Origin: Combretum micranthum
Lineage: Eukaryota > Streptophyta > Magnoliopsida > Myrtales > Combretaceae
Direction: 5' to 3'
Assembly (NCBI GenBank): GCA_024138025.1
Contig: JAMXBD010000965.1
Span: 372,001 to 436,000 of the forward strand
DNA: 64,000 nucleotides
Position 1 is the stretch's first letter; the number at the start of each line of letters is the position of its first letter. Positions 39,172 to 50,629 of the stretch are shown in pieces. A model generated the notes under the pieces. It was not told where the DNA came from. It worked only from the letters and a program-made list of their open reading frames with translations, and made no database searches. A program made the translations under genes and the position numbers.

Positions 39172-40670
39172 GTAATCATCTCTTTTAGCTCTCATAAGAT
39201 GTTATAGGATGATATTATGGATGTTTCATGCATCAAAGGACATTCCACAAGCTTAAAAAGCTATGGATGATGATGCCAAAATTGAAACACTCCTCTAGAT
39301 GATGATCTCTTTTGTTCTTAGTATTTGTTATCTTGAAGGCTTGTTTATCTTCTTTTTTTGTGATAACTTGTAGATCTAGAGTTTTACAAGCTTTAGTTAT
39401 GTTTATGTGTAGATCTAGAAGTTTAAGGCCTACTACCAAGTTTTTCTTATGTTTTCATGGTTGTATTTTGAGTAGATCTTAGATTTGAGTTTGAATGAAA
39501 AAGTAAAATTCGTAACTTGTCAAGGCACCATTTTAAAAACCCTTTCCAAGTCTTAAAATGGAAGTTTTTGTTAAGAAAATGAAGGTTTGATGGATGTATA
39601 TCATCAAGACTTCATCTTACAAGAATCAAAGTTGATTTTCAAAGTTTATTTTCAAAAACAAAAATTGTATTTTCGGATCAAGACAAAGATCTAAAATAAA
39701 AACATGTTTTCCAACTCAAAAATGAGGATTTTATTCAAGAAATGAAGGGTTCTTAAGATATAATATGTAATGGGTTGTTTTTCATGAGTTTTGATGAATT
39801 TTCTCAAGAGATATGTTCAAAATAAATTTATGAAAATTCGGATCTAGACCAAGACCCATTTTTGGAACCCATCATTCAACTTTAAAATGAAGATTTAGAC
39901 AAAAATATAAAGGGCTCTTGGTATAGATATCTTAAGGAATGAATTTTCATAAGTTTAAATGAGTTTTCCTAAAAAGTATTGCTTAAATCAAGTGCTTTGT
40001 AAAAGACAAAATTTAGGTCTTGTTTTCATTGTAAACTTCAAAGAGGAAATTCGTAATTAAGGGGAGACCAATTTTGAAAACCTTCTTTTAGATCTCAAAA
40101 CAAGTATTTTATATTGAAAATGGAATGCTTTGATGATAAATAATATAGGAAAATTATTTTCATTGAACTAAGTAAGTTTTAGTAAAGGAATTACTCAAAA
40201 CAAGACAATGAGTTTCAACTTGTAAATTTCGGTTTTATGAAAATGGATTTTTAGAAGTTTCATTTGAACTTTATGTTTGGGATTAGATAAGTGTGTAATC
40301 TCTTAATTTTTTTTGAGAATCTCCTTGCAAGTTTAGGACTAAAATAAGTTGGTCTAAGTAGTTAAATAGAGTAGATATGGCAATTTTTCACAAAGGCTCA
40401 AATCTTGGATTTTCGCAACCCTACTGTACAGTATGTTTCCGACCCTTAAATGACCTTAAATGTTTGAATTAACTTTAGAAATAGATAGCTCTTTCGAAGT
40501 AGTAGAAATCGGTATATTATAAGCTTAATTCCGAGTTAAAATGAGTTAGATATGACCTTTTTAAGTTAAGAATTCAACCTAGGCGAAAATTGACGAACTT
40601 AGTAAATAAAATTGTTAAGTTTAATAGAACTTCATAAGAGATACTCATTGAGGGTATTCTTTGTACTTAG

Positions 40671-40738
40671 GTGAATTGGAGGACGGGTTACCACTTCCCG
40701 AGGACTATTACGACTAGTGGATTTCACTACATGGACAA
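40671..40738 (+). other. Conserved LTR exon, S7 copy
   Basis: The acceptor TTTGTACTTAG precedes GT and 14 codons, ELEDGLPLPEDYYD, with stop TAG at 40715-40717. ATGGACAA and GTGAGT follow. Acceptor, frame, stop, ATG and donor are all intact, and the ATG is the first one after the leader TATA box if the leader and this exon are joined. Confidence 0.7.
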
Positions 40739-41049
40739 GTGAGTTCATTTCTCAATTAATTATGCTCTTGGTGTGCTTGTAGTAGTAGTGGCATTAGACT
40801 TAGGAAAAGATAAAATTGTGATTGAATGGTGATCTAAACTTGCATGAATGAACGATAAGTATATCGAGGCAAGTTTGTTGCAATAACCTTGTATGAGCTA
40901 GTATAGATTTGGAGTGTCTGAAATCTGTATGATCACTTTTAAATTATCTAATTAATATGCCATGATTATATGAATAAATGTACATGCATATGTAGTGAGT
41001 CACATATCATTGTCGAGTATGCCTTTGGTGGGACAAAGGTGTATTTGGG

Positions 41050-41262
41050 AGGCAGCGGGTCTTTAATTAATGGGACTAGGGTTGCATGACTTATGGACCA
41101 CCCCATTCAAATAATGAAACTATGGTTGCATGACTTATGGACCAACATTAAAATTGTGGTTGCATGTCTTATGGACCACCCCACTTAAGATTGGGACTAT
41201 GGTTGCATGTCTTATGGACCAACATTGGAACTGTAGTTGCATGACTTATGAACTACCCCAAA
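41050..41262 (+). repeat. Alternating 34/44-bp tandem repeat in S7
   Basis: GTTGCATG[A/T]CTTATGGACCA recurs at 41081, 41125, 41159, 41202 and 41236. Spacings are 44, 34, 43 and 34, so the true period is a dimer of about 78 bp in which one half ends ACCACCCCA and the other ACCAACATT. Confidence 0.85.
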
Positions 41263-42637
41263 CCCCGAGTGGAGGGCGTAAATCCATTCACATATGACTA
41301 CCGGAAAGTTATATGCTTGCTTGCTCATTTGCTTGTGCATTCATATGGTTGCTTAATTATAACTTGCTTGTATAGATATTTTAGCTTGGTCGAGTATGTT
41401 ACTTGGAAAATGAATCTCACTAAGCAATTAGCTTATACCCCAATAGTTTTTGTTGCAGTGTTCCTATTTTTGGATGTTCCGAGAGGACACTTTGTGCAGG
41501 TTTATCACATGGATTAAAGAGCTTTTGAGGAAGTCGGGACCTAGTATAGGCGTGGACTTCTAGGAAAATCTCTTTAATGTAGATTCAGATATATGTAATT
41601 GGAGCTAAACGATGTAGACTCCTATTATTTTGGCGGGGGTATGCCCCCTTGGCTTTTGTAAAGTTTAACTATTTATCTTGTTGTGATTTATATTCTTAAT
41701 GCTATGTATGCTTTCTTAAGACTACTCGAATCAAAGTGTGATCCTAAAAGTTGTGTAAGTACACCTTACACTCGATATGTAAACTTATGGGATGACTAAG
41801 GTTGTCATACTTAAGTTTAAATATCGGGTGTGGTGGACTGTCGCGTTTAGGGTACCCTTTGGGGCGTGACAGGGTGTTCACATTTGCAACATCTCATATC
41901 CGAATTTTCATAGTTCTAAAGCATAAAAAAGGTAATTCTACACTTATAAATTTGATTGAATCGCATGGATCTACTTGGGAATTTAAGTTTTAAAAAAGAA
42001 AATTCTGCTGCTAGATCCGATTTGGATTGTTGAATTCTTAATAGAGATTTGATTTTTTTTGTAATTTTTTTAATGAAAAGTAATAATTTGTAAGGTATGA
42101 TGTGAATGAAAATGTATATGAAAAGTAAAAAGTAGGAAATAGGTATGGTAGAGTGTAAGAATATGTGTAGAAAAAGTAGAAATAGATGAATAGTGTAGAA
42201 TAGTATTATGAATAGTAGATAGGATAAATTAATACCGGCAGTAAACAAAATACGTGTAATTATGCTATATCTGATATTTTTAGATACTAAAAAATTATAA
42301 AACTAATATTTTTAAAATCCTTGTATTTTTATGAATTTAATGGTGTTATGAGGATATTTTTACCGTTTGGTATACCAGGGCACGGTTTTTGAAAACTGAT
42401 CCTGTTCGAATGCGAACACACTAAAAATTAACGAATCTGATATTTTTAAGCTTCCTTATATTACCATGAGCTATTATCCACAATTACCTTAATTTTGCTG
42501 TTTAGTGGTTAAGAATGCGGGATTGCTGGATCTAAATCTACCGGGGTTTGATATAAATTTATTAACCTTAGGGCTTCCAGTTGACTTCCGATTTAGGGTT
42601 TAAGCACAAACCGTAGCTTAAAATCTAGGGGCTTACA

Positions 42638-44617
42638 TATAGTAAATTGAAATATTATTAGTGAACTTCATCTCTAATCTAGTAGGGGGTTCAACTATAC
42701 TATAATAATATGAAAGACTTCCTAAAATGAATATGTCCATATCTCTTTCTCAAGAAACCCATGAAACTATTATAGACTAGGATGTAAACTACACAAAATT
42801 TGTGGTTATGGCTATAGAAAGGTCCATGCATAGAAAGAAGAGTGCTAGAACCCGTAAATATTCTATATCTTAAATAATTAAGCATGAATCCACCAAAATG
42901 AAAATTCAATCATGTATTTTACTTTAGTACTTCAATAATTTGCACATAATCTTCTCCATGTGCCAATTAAGGGTGTAAAATTGATCAATTCTTCAATATA
43001 ATCTTCTTTGGGCAACCTAGGAATAAGGGGAGAAAATGGGTTTTGTTAAAAAAGAAGTGCAGTCTTCTTTATCCAATTATGGACTAACTAAACCTTGACA
43101 CAAATGAAGAGATATTTGGGTGTATATGTGTGTATGTTTTGTTTTATGTGATTTTTGTTTGTTTTGTTCTTCTTTTCTAGGTAAAGTTTATGTATTTGGG
43201 TACAACAAGATCTCACTTCTTCCTTTCTATCTAATTGGGAATTTTATTAAATTTATTTTACAATAGATTTCGTATGAGAAAATTGAAAAAAAAAAAGGAT
43301 TTGTACGTTTATTTTAAATTGCAATAGATACATATTTTTTATTAATGGGAGAGTTTTACCATGAAGGTAGACGGAGCTAACATTGTTAATTGAGGTGATG
43401 AATGTGTCCTTGAAAAGTATTCTTAGGTATCAAATTGATCTTTTTAAAGTATAGGCAGTTAATTGCTCTTTTTAAGTAAATTTCAAGTAACGTCTTGAGT
43501 TTCAACCCTAAATTATATAAAAACAATGCAATTTATCATTTATAAAATAGATATAAAAATGATATATCAATTAGAATAGTTAAGACTTGTTTCATAAGTT
43601 ATAAACAAACAATAGACACTTTATGTTTCTGATTACATATTGAGTTTAAGGTCCTCATCATTATGTTATGAGGGATTGGAGAACCCATATAAGGAACATT
43701 TATAAATTCTTAGGAGTTTAACACTAGGACCTAGTCGATATTATTAACCAATGACTTTACTCGACTTTAGGGGAAGTCCTTAAATTGGCCTTGAAAGTTG
43801 AAGACAAAAGAAAATTGTGTTAATTTGGTCTAATGTCGTGTGTTCCCAATTAAGCCAAAGATAGAATAATCCTTTGCATTAGAGAAAAAGACAAAGTAGT
43901 ATCATTAATTACATCTTTGAAATCTCAATTAATAGAAAAACCTAAGAAAGCCTAAGAAATTAAATACTTTAGGTTCCAGGTGGTTAGACATGCAAGTTCT
44001 CATAATTGTATTAGGATAGTCATGATTTGGTTCTTTCTTAGTGGGGATATAGAGGGTAAGAAAGAGGATAACCTTGAGGATTGTGAGCAACCTTTAGAAG
44101 ACAATGTCATATAAAACTTACTTGAGAAAGGAGAGTTGTTTATAAGTTTATAACAAAGAAATATCTATTGTGGTGTCTAAGAGAAGCATGAGTAGCATTA
44201 AACAATTTTCTTAAGGATAAAGTTTGATTTAGGAACATAGAATCCTAGCTAATTGGAAAAAAAGTTGAGACCCATATTTCATATGAGCCTTTGAATTTAT
44301 CATGCAGGTAACTAATAATGAGTTTATTGAGATGATGTCTACTCTCGTTAATGCCATGTCAACATATGTTGAATATTCTAAGTTTTCTCATTTATTCCTT
44401 ATCTACCTATGATTTATTTTTTTAGCGTTCCTATATCCAAAATGCGTCTTTATACCTAAGACTTTAATTATTCACAAGTTTATTGCAATATAAGTTATGA
44501 AAGAATTTAGGTATATAATTATGTCATGATTTGTTAAGCTAAGAACTTGAAGGATAAACTATGTTTCATAAGAACTTTGATTGGCCACATTTTGGATTTG
44601 TCTATAGGAATGCTTTT
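42638..44617. other. Unassigned sequence between F and G
   Basis: About 2 kb of AT-rich DNA. The 69-codon minus-strand frame at 42700-42909 has no recognisable domain. I see no LTR, tRNA or repeat end here. Confidence 0.5.
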
Positions 44618-45254
44618 TGTAAACCCCCGAAAAGTTTCATAATTCTTAGAAAATAATCCTAGAAGTCTAACATAAAAATTTAAATCCCAAAAATCGACCC
44701 AAGTTAAAGCTAAATTCTAAATCAAGTCAAACACAAGAATTCTTAGTCTTGAGAAAACGAGAACCCTCGAAATAAAATATAAAGTCCAACTATCGGTTGA
44801 ATCAACATCCGTACGCCAATCAAATCATCTACCCGATTCCTAAAACGCAAATCAAAACGATATATCCAAATACTGCTTAACAACAAAATGATAAAATCTT
44901 AAATCCTTCGATAAATTTTAGAATAAGAAATTTATAATTTTACCAAAAGTCAAACTGAGTCAACTCATAACCCTAGACTCGGTTAAACGATCCCGAGAAC
45001 TAAAGAGTATTAAATAATCACAAATAAAATAAGGTAAACCATAGATATTGAGCTAAAATTATAAAACGGTCAAAACTCGAAAATTATAAGATCTTACGAA
45101 TAATTCGACAAAAATCGAAAGTCAAACCGAGACCCTAAAAGTCAACAAAGCTTATAACAAACCCTAGTGATTAAGATCGGCAATCCCACATTCTCAAACC
45201 CTAGAAAACGAAATTAAGTTAATGGCTTATAATAGTTCGTAATAATATAGGGTA

Positions 45255-46770
45255 CTTAAAATCATGTTTATATGTTATAGATTTTATAGAAATCAATCGA
45301 AAATGGTACTTAAATGTTCGTAAATTATTATTTCAAGTCATTGAGGACTTATGAATCAAATACATGCAAATTGGAGAAGTTTTGATCAATTTTGGATAGA
45401 AACAGAAGTACACCGGCCATTAAGGAAGCTATGCCGCTAGCTTTCAATGTGAAATTGACCAGCGTCTGCAATTTTCAAATGTACACCGGCATTTATCCAC
45501 TCTTCACTGCTGGCTTTGAGCCGGTGTTGCGCATGAACAGAATGCAAATTATTAAAGCCGGATTTTGCACCGCCAGCTTTCATAAGGGAAAATCAAGCGA
45601 TTTGTGACTTTTCATTGTACGCCAACAACCGGGACCATTACGCCGCGGGTATTGAAGTCGGTGTATATTCAAAATTGCTCTCGGAAATTAATTTTCACAT
45701 TAAAGGCCGGTCAAATTTAATTAAAGGCTGCCAGCCTTTAATGCCAGTGTAACTCCCCTGCAACCCTTTATATAAATTCATCATGTTGTCATTTGAAAAA
45801 ACAAGAAGAAACCCTAGGCACAAAAATCATTCTATTCCTTTTTGCTCCTAGATCTAGAATTAGGGTTTGAACACTAGTTAAATTATCTTATTGATTGAAT
45901 AAGGATTCCACACCGGGATTTATGTGGAAAACATTGTTTGGATTTGGATTTCAAGAGCAAGATTTCTTTGATAGGTGATTTTGTTCTTTTTCTCATATTT
46001 AAATGTTGGATGATATTTGATGCTTGATTCCTTTGATCTTAAATCGGTTTTGAGTTGTTGATTTGATTCATATGATTGTTGATTTTTGTTGTTGATTAAA
46101 TCTTTATTCATATTCGGATTGTTGATGATTTTTCACAAATCATGTATTTTATATTACATATGGAATTCATGATGGATTAGGATTGCAATTGGGAAATTCT
46201 CTTCTAATTGATATTGTGAATATCTAATTAGGATTTGAAATCACATAGGGATATGGAATTTGAATTCTATTATGGTTGGTAAATTACATAAATTTGTCAA
46301 TTTATTATTTTCCTAGGAATAGGGGACACTGATTGGTAAATCTAAGATAATAGTTCACTTTGGAAGAAGGGATTATTAACTAGTGCTTATTTGATTAAAA
46401 TACTGAACCCATTAACAATTTGGATTGGTAATTGTATTTCTAATCAGTAACATACATTGATTGATTATTCAGATCTGTTGGCTCATAACTTAATCAATTC
46501 AAAGGTGTTGGAAATCCAAGATTTTTAGTAGTTTAGTTTTATTAAAAGAAAATACAAAAATAGAAACATCTTTTGATTTGCCTTGCTATGAATTGGACTA
46601 ATATAGTTGATAGCTAGTTCTCACTCCCTGTGGATTCGACTCGATATTCACCGATATATTATTACTGCACACGCACCCGATACACTTTCAGTTAAAGATA
46701 TGCTCATTTAAAGGAAATTGAATATAACTAAAAAGAGTTTTGAAAAGCATATATAGAAAAAGTGTGATCA
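45255..46770 (+). mobile_element. Unclassified 1.5-kb insertion in LTR G
   Basis: Interrupts G between GGTA (45251-45254) and GGTA (46771-46774). Related LTRs read straight through here. The first half is GC-richer than its surroundings, with many CCGGC/GCCGG words, and holds a 71-codon frame (45392-45607) without known domains. TATATAAAT at 45769-45777 follows. The second half resembles the transcribed part of element E and ends with CTCCCTGTGGATTCGACTC near 46625, a phrase seen near the 3' side of some plant gypsy elements. No clear terminal repeats were found. Confidence 0.5.
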
Positions 46771-47294
46771 GGTAACATAAAAATATCAGATTCGCGAATT
46801 TCGAGTGTCCTTCGAACTCAAACTGGATCAGTTCTCGAAAAGCATGTCCTGGAGCTCAAAACATTAAAAATATTTCGTTAACACCAAAAGACTAGTAATT
46901 AAACAAGGAGTTCAAAAATATCAGTTTTAGAATTTTTCGGTAGCTAAAAATTACAGATATCGCATTATTACGCGTATTTTTATTACTACCGGTACTTTAA
47001 TTATCTAGTTTACTATTCATAGTACTTTTCTACTATTCATTACTATTCCTCTATCTCTACTTTTTCTTACTACCTATTCTTACACCTACGTACCTATTTC
47101 TTATAATTTTCTTTTTCCCATAAAAATTCTACACCACATACTACTAAACTTCTCTTACACTTTTCTTCTAAAATTCATTTTTTTTTATCAAATTTTCCCC
47201 CTCTTTCATGGATGCCGTCCACCACTCTCTCTTCATCTCCATTTATTTTCTTTTTCAATTAATTTAATTACATCTAATTTTCACTCCAAAATTC

Positions 47295-47519
47295 TATAAA
47301 TACCCCATTCCTCCTTCATTCTTTCACACAATTCATTTCACTACCAAAACTCTCTCAAAATCTCTCTACAAATCCTCTCTTCAAGAATTCTCTCTACCAA
47401 AACTCTCTTAAACTAATTCCTCACAAAAATCATTCATTATATATAAACTATCTACCACATATCACTACTCACATAATACCCTTTTCATCTACCATCTTCA
47501 TATCATATAAACACCTTAG
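47295..47519 (+). promoter_or_regulatory. LTR G core promoter and leader exon
   Basis: TATAAATA at 47295-47302, then about 200 bases of C-rich leader without any ATG, ending in donor CCTTAG/GTAAAC at 47519. Confidence 0.62.
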
Positions 47520-49260
47520 GTAAACTTCTTCCAACCATTTATTTACCTATGTCATGTAACTTAACATGACTATGGTGTTGTTTTGAAACTCATATGAGTA
47601 GTAAAAGCAACAACATGTTCATGTTTTGTTCTTGCACATGAACTTCCTATTTTATTATGTTGTTATGTTGATTTTATTATTCATATCTAACTAAATATAT
47701 TTATGTATATATATATATATAATCTTTAGAGCATATAAACTCACTTGTTATTTATTTATTTCATTGTATTTCTTTAAGACTAGCCTTTCTAGTCTTAGAC
47801 TTGTCCATATCAAGTCAAAACAATCTTTTATTTATTTTCTTTAATCTTTTGGGACTAGTCCATTCTTAGTCCTGGGATGCCTTGATGAAGCTAAGGCTTT
47901 CAATACTTGACCGGGATACCTTGATGAAGCTAAGGTTCCTAATACTTGATATTTTATTTTCTTGCTTATAATTTGTTTTTAATATTTTCTTATGTTCTTA
48001 TTATTTTATATGCTCATAATACTTGCATCTACATAATGATATTGTCTCAACTAATTTAAAAGTAGAATTTTACTTTACTAAAGGAACTTAAAACCAAATT
48101 TTCTATTATGTGATTTGTCACAAAATAATGAAGTTATTATCAAACAACATAGAAATATAGTAATACAAGTTTTCTCAAATAACAAAGATAGTTTATCAAG
48201 GAAACATAAGAAATAAATATTTTCTTTGTATATTATGGTAACCTAAGTTTTAGCAAAATAATTTGCTAATATTAAAAGTTTTTACAAAAAGCTTAAGATT
48301 TAAACTCTTTTTAACTCCATAACAAAACTACGAAACAAACTAGTTTTCAAAGTTAAGATGAATTCAACCAATAAAATTATAAACCCACTTAGGAAAAATA
48401 ATGATTTTCAAATTTCTAAAGAAAGAACTTGTTTTCAAATAATAGAAACAATATAAGATTAAAAACAAAGGGTTTTATCAATAAAGAAAATTCTTTTCAA
48501 AGGAAATAAAAGAACAAGTTTTAGAAAACAAAAAAAATTATATTTTAATAATAACTAATAGAGACAAGACTCAATTTCTAAAACCATTCTAATATACAAA
48601 TTCATAAAGAGGTTTTCAACAACTTAATATAGTTTTCATAAATTTGATTTTTAATCACTAGAAGTAAAATTTATGCAAGACTAAAGGTTAAAGGAAAATT
48701 TACTTGTTTTTGGAAAAAGAATGCAGAAAATAAAATAAGACTATACTCATTTATAATAATCTATGAAAATATAAAGTTTCTTCAAAATACTTGAAAAGAA
48801 ATTGTCAAAGTTAAAGTTTTAACAACTCAAAATAAATTGTTGAGACACTACCATTAGTATTTTTGCATATAAAGTGATCTTACCTATATACTCAAAGTAT
48901 TTATCAAATATATATTTATATTTATATATATATTGTTACAAAAGGATTTTCTTTAAAATGAAGTTGAGTTAGAAAATGGTTTTGCAAACATCTAGAAATA
49001 TTCGTTTTAAATATGTACCCAATGTTTTCGGAAACCAAATGCCCTTATATGATGAAGATAACCTTAGAAATGGATGGATCTTTTCGAATAGGTAGAAAAC
49101 GGTATATTATATGCGAAATTCCGAGTTAAAATGAGCAAGTTATGGCAATTTTAAATTGGAATTTCATTCTATACGATTTTGACGAACATAGTGAGATAGA
49201 ATTAGAAAGTTTAAGTAGAATTTCTACGAAATACTCATCCCGGGTATTTCTTTTGTCTAA

Positions 49261-49327
49261 GTAACAAAAGGTACGAGATTACCCTTCCCGAAGATTACTA
49301 CGACTAAGAAGACCGCGAAATGGACGA
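49261..49327 (+). other. Conserved LTR exon, G copy
   Basis: Fourteen codons, NKRYEITLPEDYYD, with stop TAA at 49305-49307, then ATGGACGA and GTGAGC. The acceptor reads GTCTAA where homologues read GTCTAG, a G-to-A change that would weaken or shift splicing. Confidence 0.6.
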
Positions 49328-50385
49328 GTGAGCTATTCCTCTTAATTTCGTTACCTTGCTTGTGCTTGTAAAAATGGATATATGTTTGGGGATTTCGGGA
49401 TTTTGAGTATATATGTGATTCTATGTTTATGCATCAAAATGAGAATTAAGAATATTGCAACTTCAAACTGCTTGTTTAAATAATTATGTTTACTTACTTG
49501 TATGACTGCTTATTAATTGCTAAATTGTTTGATCACCCCCTAATAGACCTTAATAAGGTTTGGCTTAAGAAAAAATGAAACACTCACGCATAGTATCTAT
49601 CGAGTCACATATCTCTCAGAAGGCTGCTACTCCTACGCGTAGAGTTGGATTGGCTGTGATCGTACGGTGGCATGGGCCATGTTCCTTCCTGGAGAATCCA
49701 AATCGCTCTGGGAAAGTGACTCTAGGTTCGGAGCCAAGCCAACCAAACGCTGTGGGTGAGGACTTGGGGACCAGCAGTATAAGATCGATGATCTTCAACC
49801 CCGATTCCCTAACCTTTAATACGGAGGGGTAAATCCATTCTATTTATAGTTTCCGGATAACTATATATATGTGCATAATCAAGTGATTGTTGCATTGTAT
49901 GCATAGCATATGTGTGAACGTCTAAATGAACTTGTTTGAAAATATGGTGCGAATGAAAAGGAATATCTCACTAAGCTAGTTGTAGCTTATACCCCTATAG
50001 ATTTTGTTGAAACAGATATACCTGTGGCTTAAATTGAGGTTCATGACATTAAGGAAGTCATGGAAGGATGTTAAGCTTCTATGAAGGAAACGGAATCATA
50101 AGATGAAGTAATTTTTGTAAGGTTCTTTATATGTAATGACTTATATGATTAGTGACGTATATTTATTTGAAGATAATAGAGGGATATGCCCCTAAGAATT
50201 GTAATTTAATATGTTTATGTTTTATGATAAGTATTCTCTTTGCGTTGTTACTTATTTATTATCAATATAAATTGCGCTACTTCGATGCGTTCCCTTGGTT
50301 GTGATGTACGCCTTTTACATGATATGGAAGCCTTTGCGTGACTGAGGTAGTTATTCCTAGGCTTTAGTATTGTGTACGGCGGACA

Positions 50386-50629
50386 GCTTAAGTTGGTATC
50401 AGAGCAACAAGGTTTTGGGAATTAGGAAAAAGAAGAGTAGAAGGATACTAGAAGATTAGATTGATAGGCTTTGATCTTATGTTTAAGAATCCTTATGTCT
50501 AAGAGTAGAACTCTGTCTTGGAGAATATTAGAAAAAGGCAGGAAATACTTATACAAGAATCAGAGTATACTTAGGAATATGTGAAATGGAAGTAAGATAT
50601 AAAAAGGATTTACCCTAGAATGTTGATCT
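50386..50629 (+). mobile_element. Leader of element G, cut by R2
   Basis: Internal sequence directly after the 5' LTR, purine-rich and noncoding. It is cut by the R2 LTR at 50630. R2's duplication should be GATCT (50625-50629), with its partner beyond the window. The rest of G should lie right of R2 and R3. Confidence 0.75.
50394..50405 (+). promoter_or_regulatory. Primer-binding site, initiator tRNA-Met
   Basis: TGGTATCAGAGC, the standard complement of the 3' end of plant initiator tRNA-Met, lies 8 bases after the end of the damaged LTR. Minus-strand DNA synthesis would start here. Confidence 0.9.

Larger units (their letters stand above)
38188..41871 (+). mobile_element. Solo LTR S7 inside the copia-like LTR
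   Basis: 3,684 bp from TGTAAACCCTG to GGGGCGTGACA with a perfect duplication GGGTG (38183-38187 and 41872-41876). It is the cleanest complete LTR in the window: leader exon, LTR exon, a tandem repeat array, the acceptor TTTGTTGCAG at 41458, and intact termini. Confidence 0.95.
36889..42043 (+). mobile_element. Solo LTR, probably Ty1/copia, carrying nested S7
   Basis: Starts TGCTAGTGATATGCCC. With S7 and its duplicated 5 bp removed it is about 1.47 kb. Direct repeats GAGAT (36884-36888 and 42044-42048) flank it, and the F LTR is continuous across them. TATAAATAGG lies at 37999. The 3' part contains phrases common in plant copia LTRs and leaders (GGATTCGATGG, CTGCTGCTAGATC). It ends TTAATA, not CA, so the exact end and the family are tentative. 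Confidence 0.58.
28450..42637 (-). mobile_element. Reversed gypsy LTR F, split by R1 and by a copia LTR
   Basis: Segments 28450-29524, about 35346-36888 and 42049-42637 together make about 3.2 kb of one reversed LTR, ending GGGGCTTACA at 42637. The first roughly 400 bp (the TGTCACGCCCC side) is missing at the junction with D. Collinearity with S5 across both interruptions shows that the three pieces were one LTR. Confidence 0.78.
44618..50385 (+). mobile_element. 5' LTR of element G, with a 1.5-kb insertion
   Basis: Starts TGTAAACCCCCG and is followed by a primer-binding site, so it is a true 5' LTR. Its own length is about 4.25 kb, with the same extended 5' end as S1. The 3' terminus is damaged: after GGCGGAC it jumps straight to AGCTTAAG, so about 35 bases ending GGGGCGTGACA are missing. 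GAC occurs at both expected edges, which points to a small deletion between GAC microhomologies. Confidence 0.87.

Noticed and set aside
42638..44617. Possible host gene between F and G
   Set aside because: No frame above 70 codons, no paired splice sites with coding character, and no recognisable protein similarity by eye.
45392..45607. 71-codon frame in the GC-rich insertion
   Set aside because: No motif, no related frame elsewhere in the window, and short length; kept only as a note in the insertion entry.
49575..49832. Frames of 85 codons (+) and 60 codons (-) in LTR G
   Set aside because: The region is the ordinary 3' part of the LTR; homologous stretches in S1 and at position 1 are not open in the same frame.
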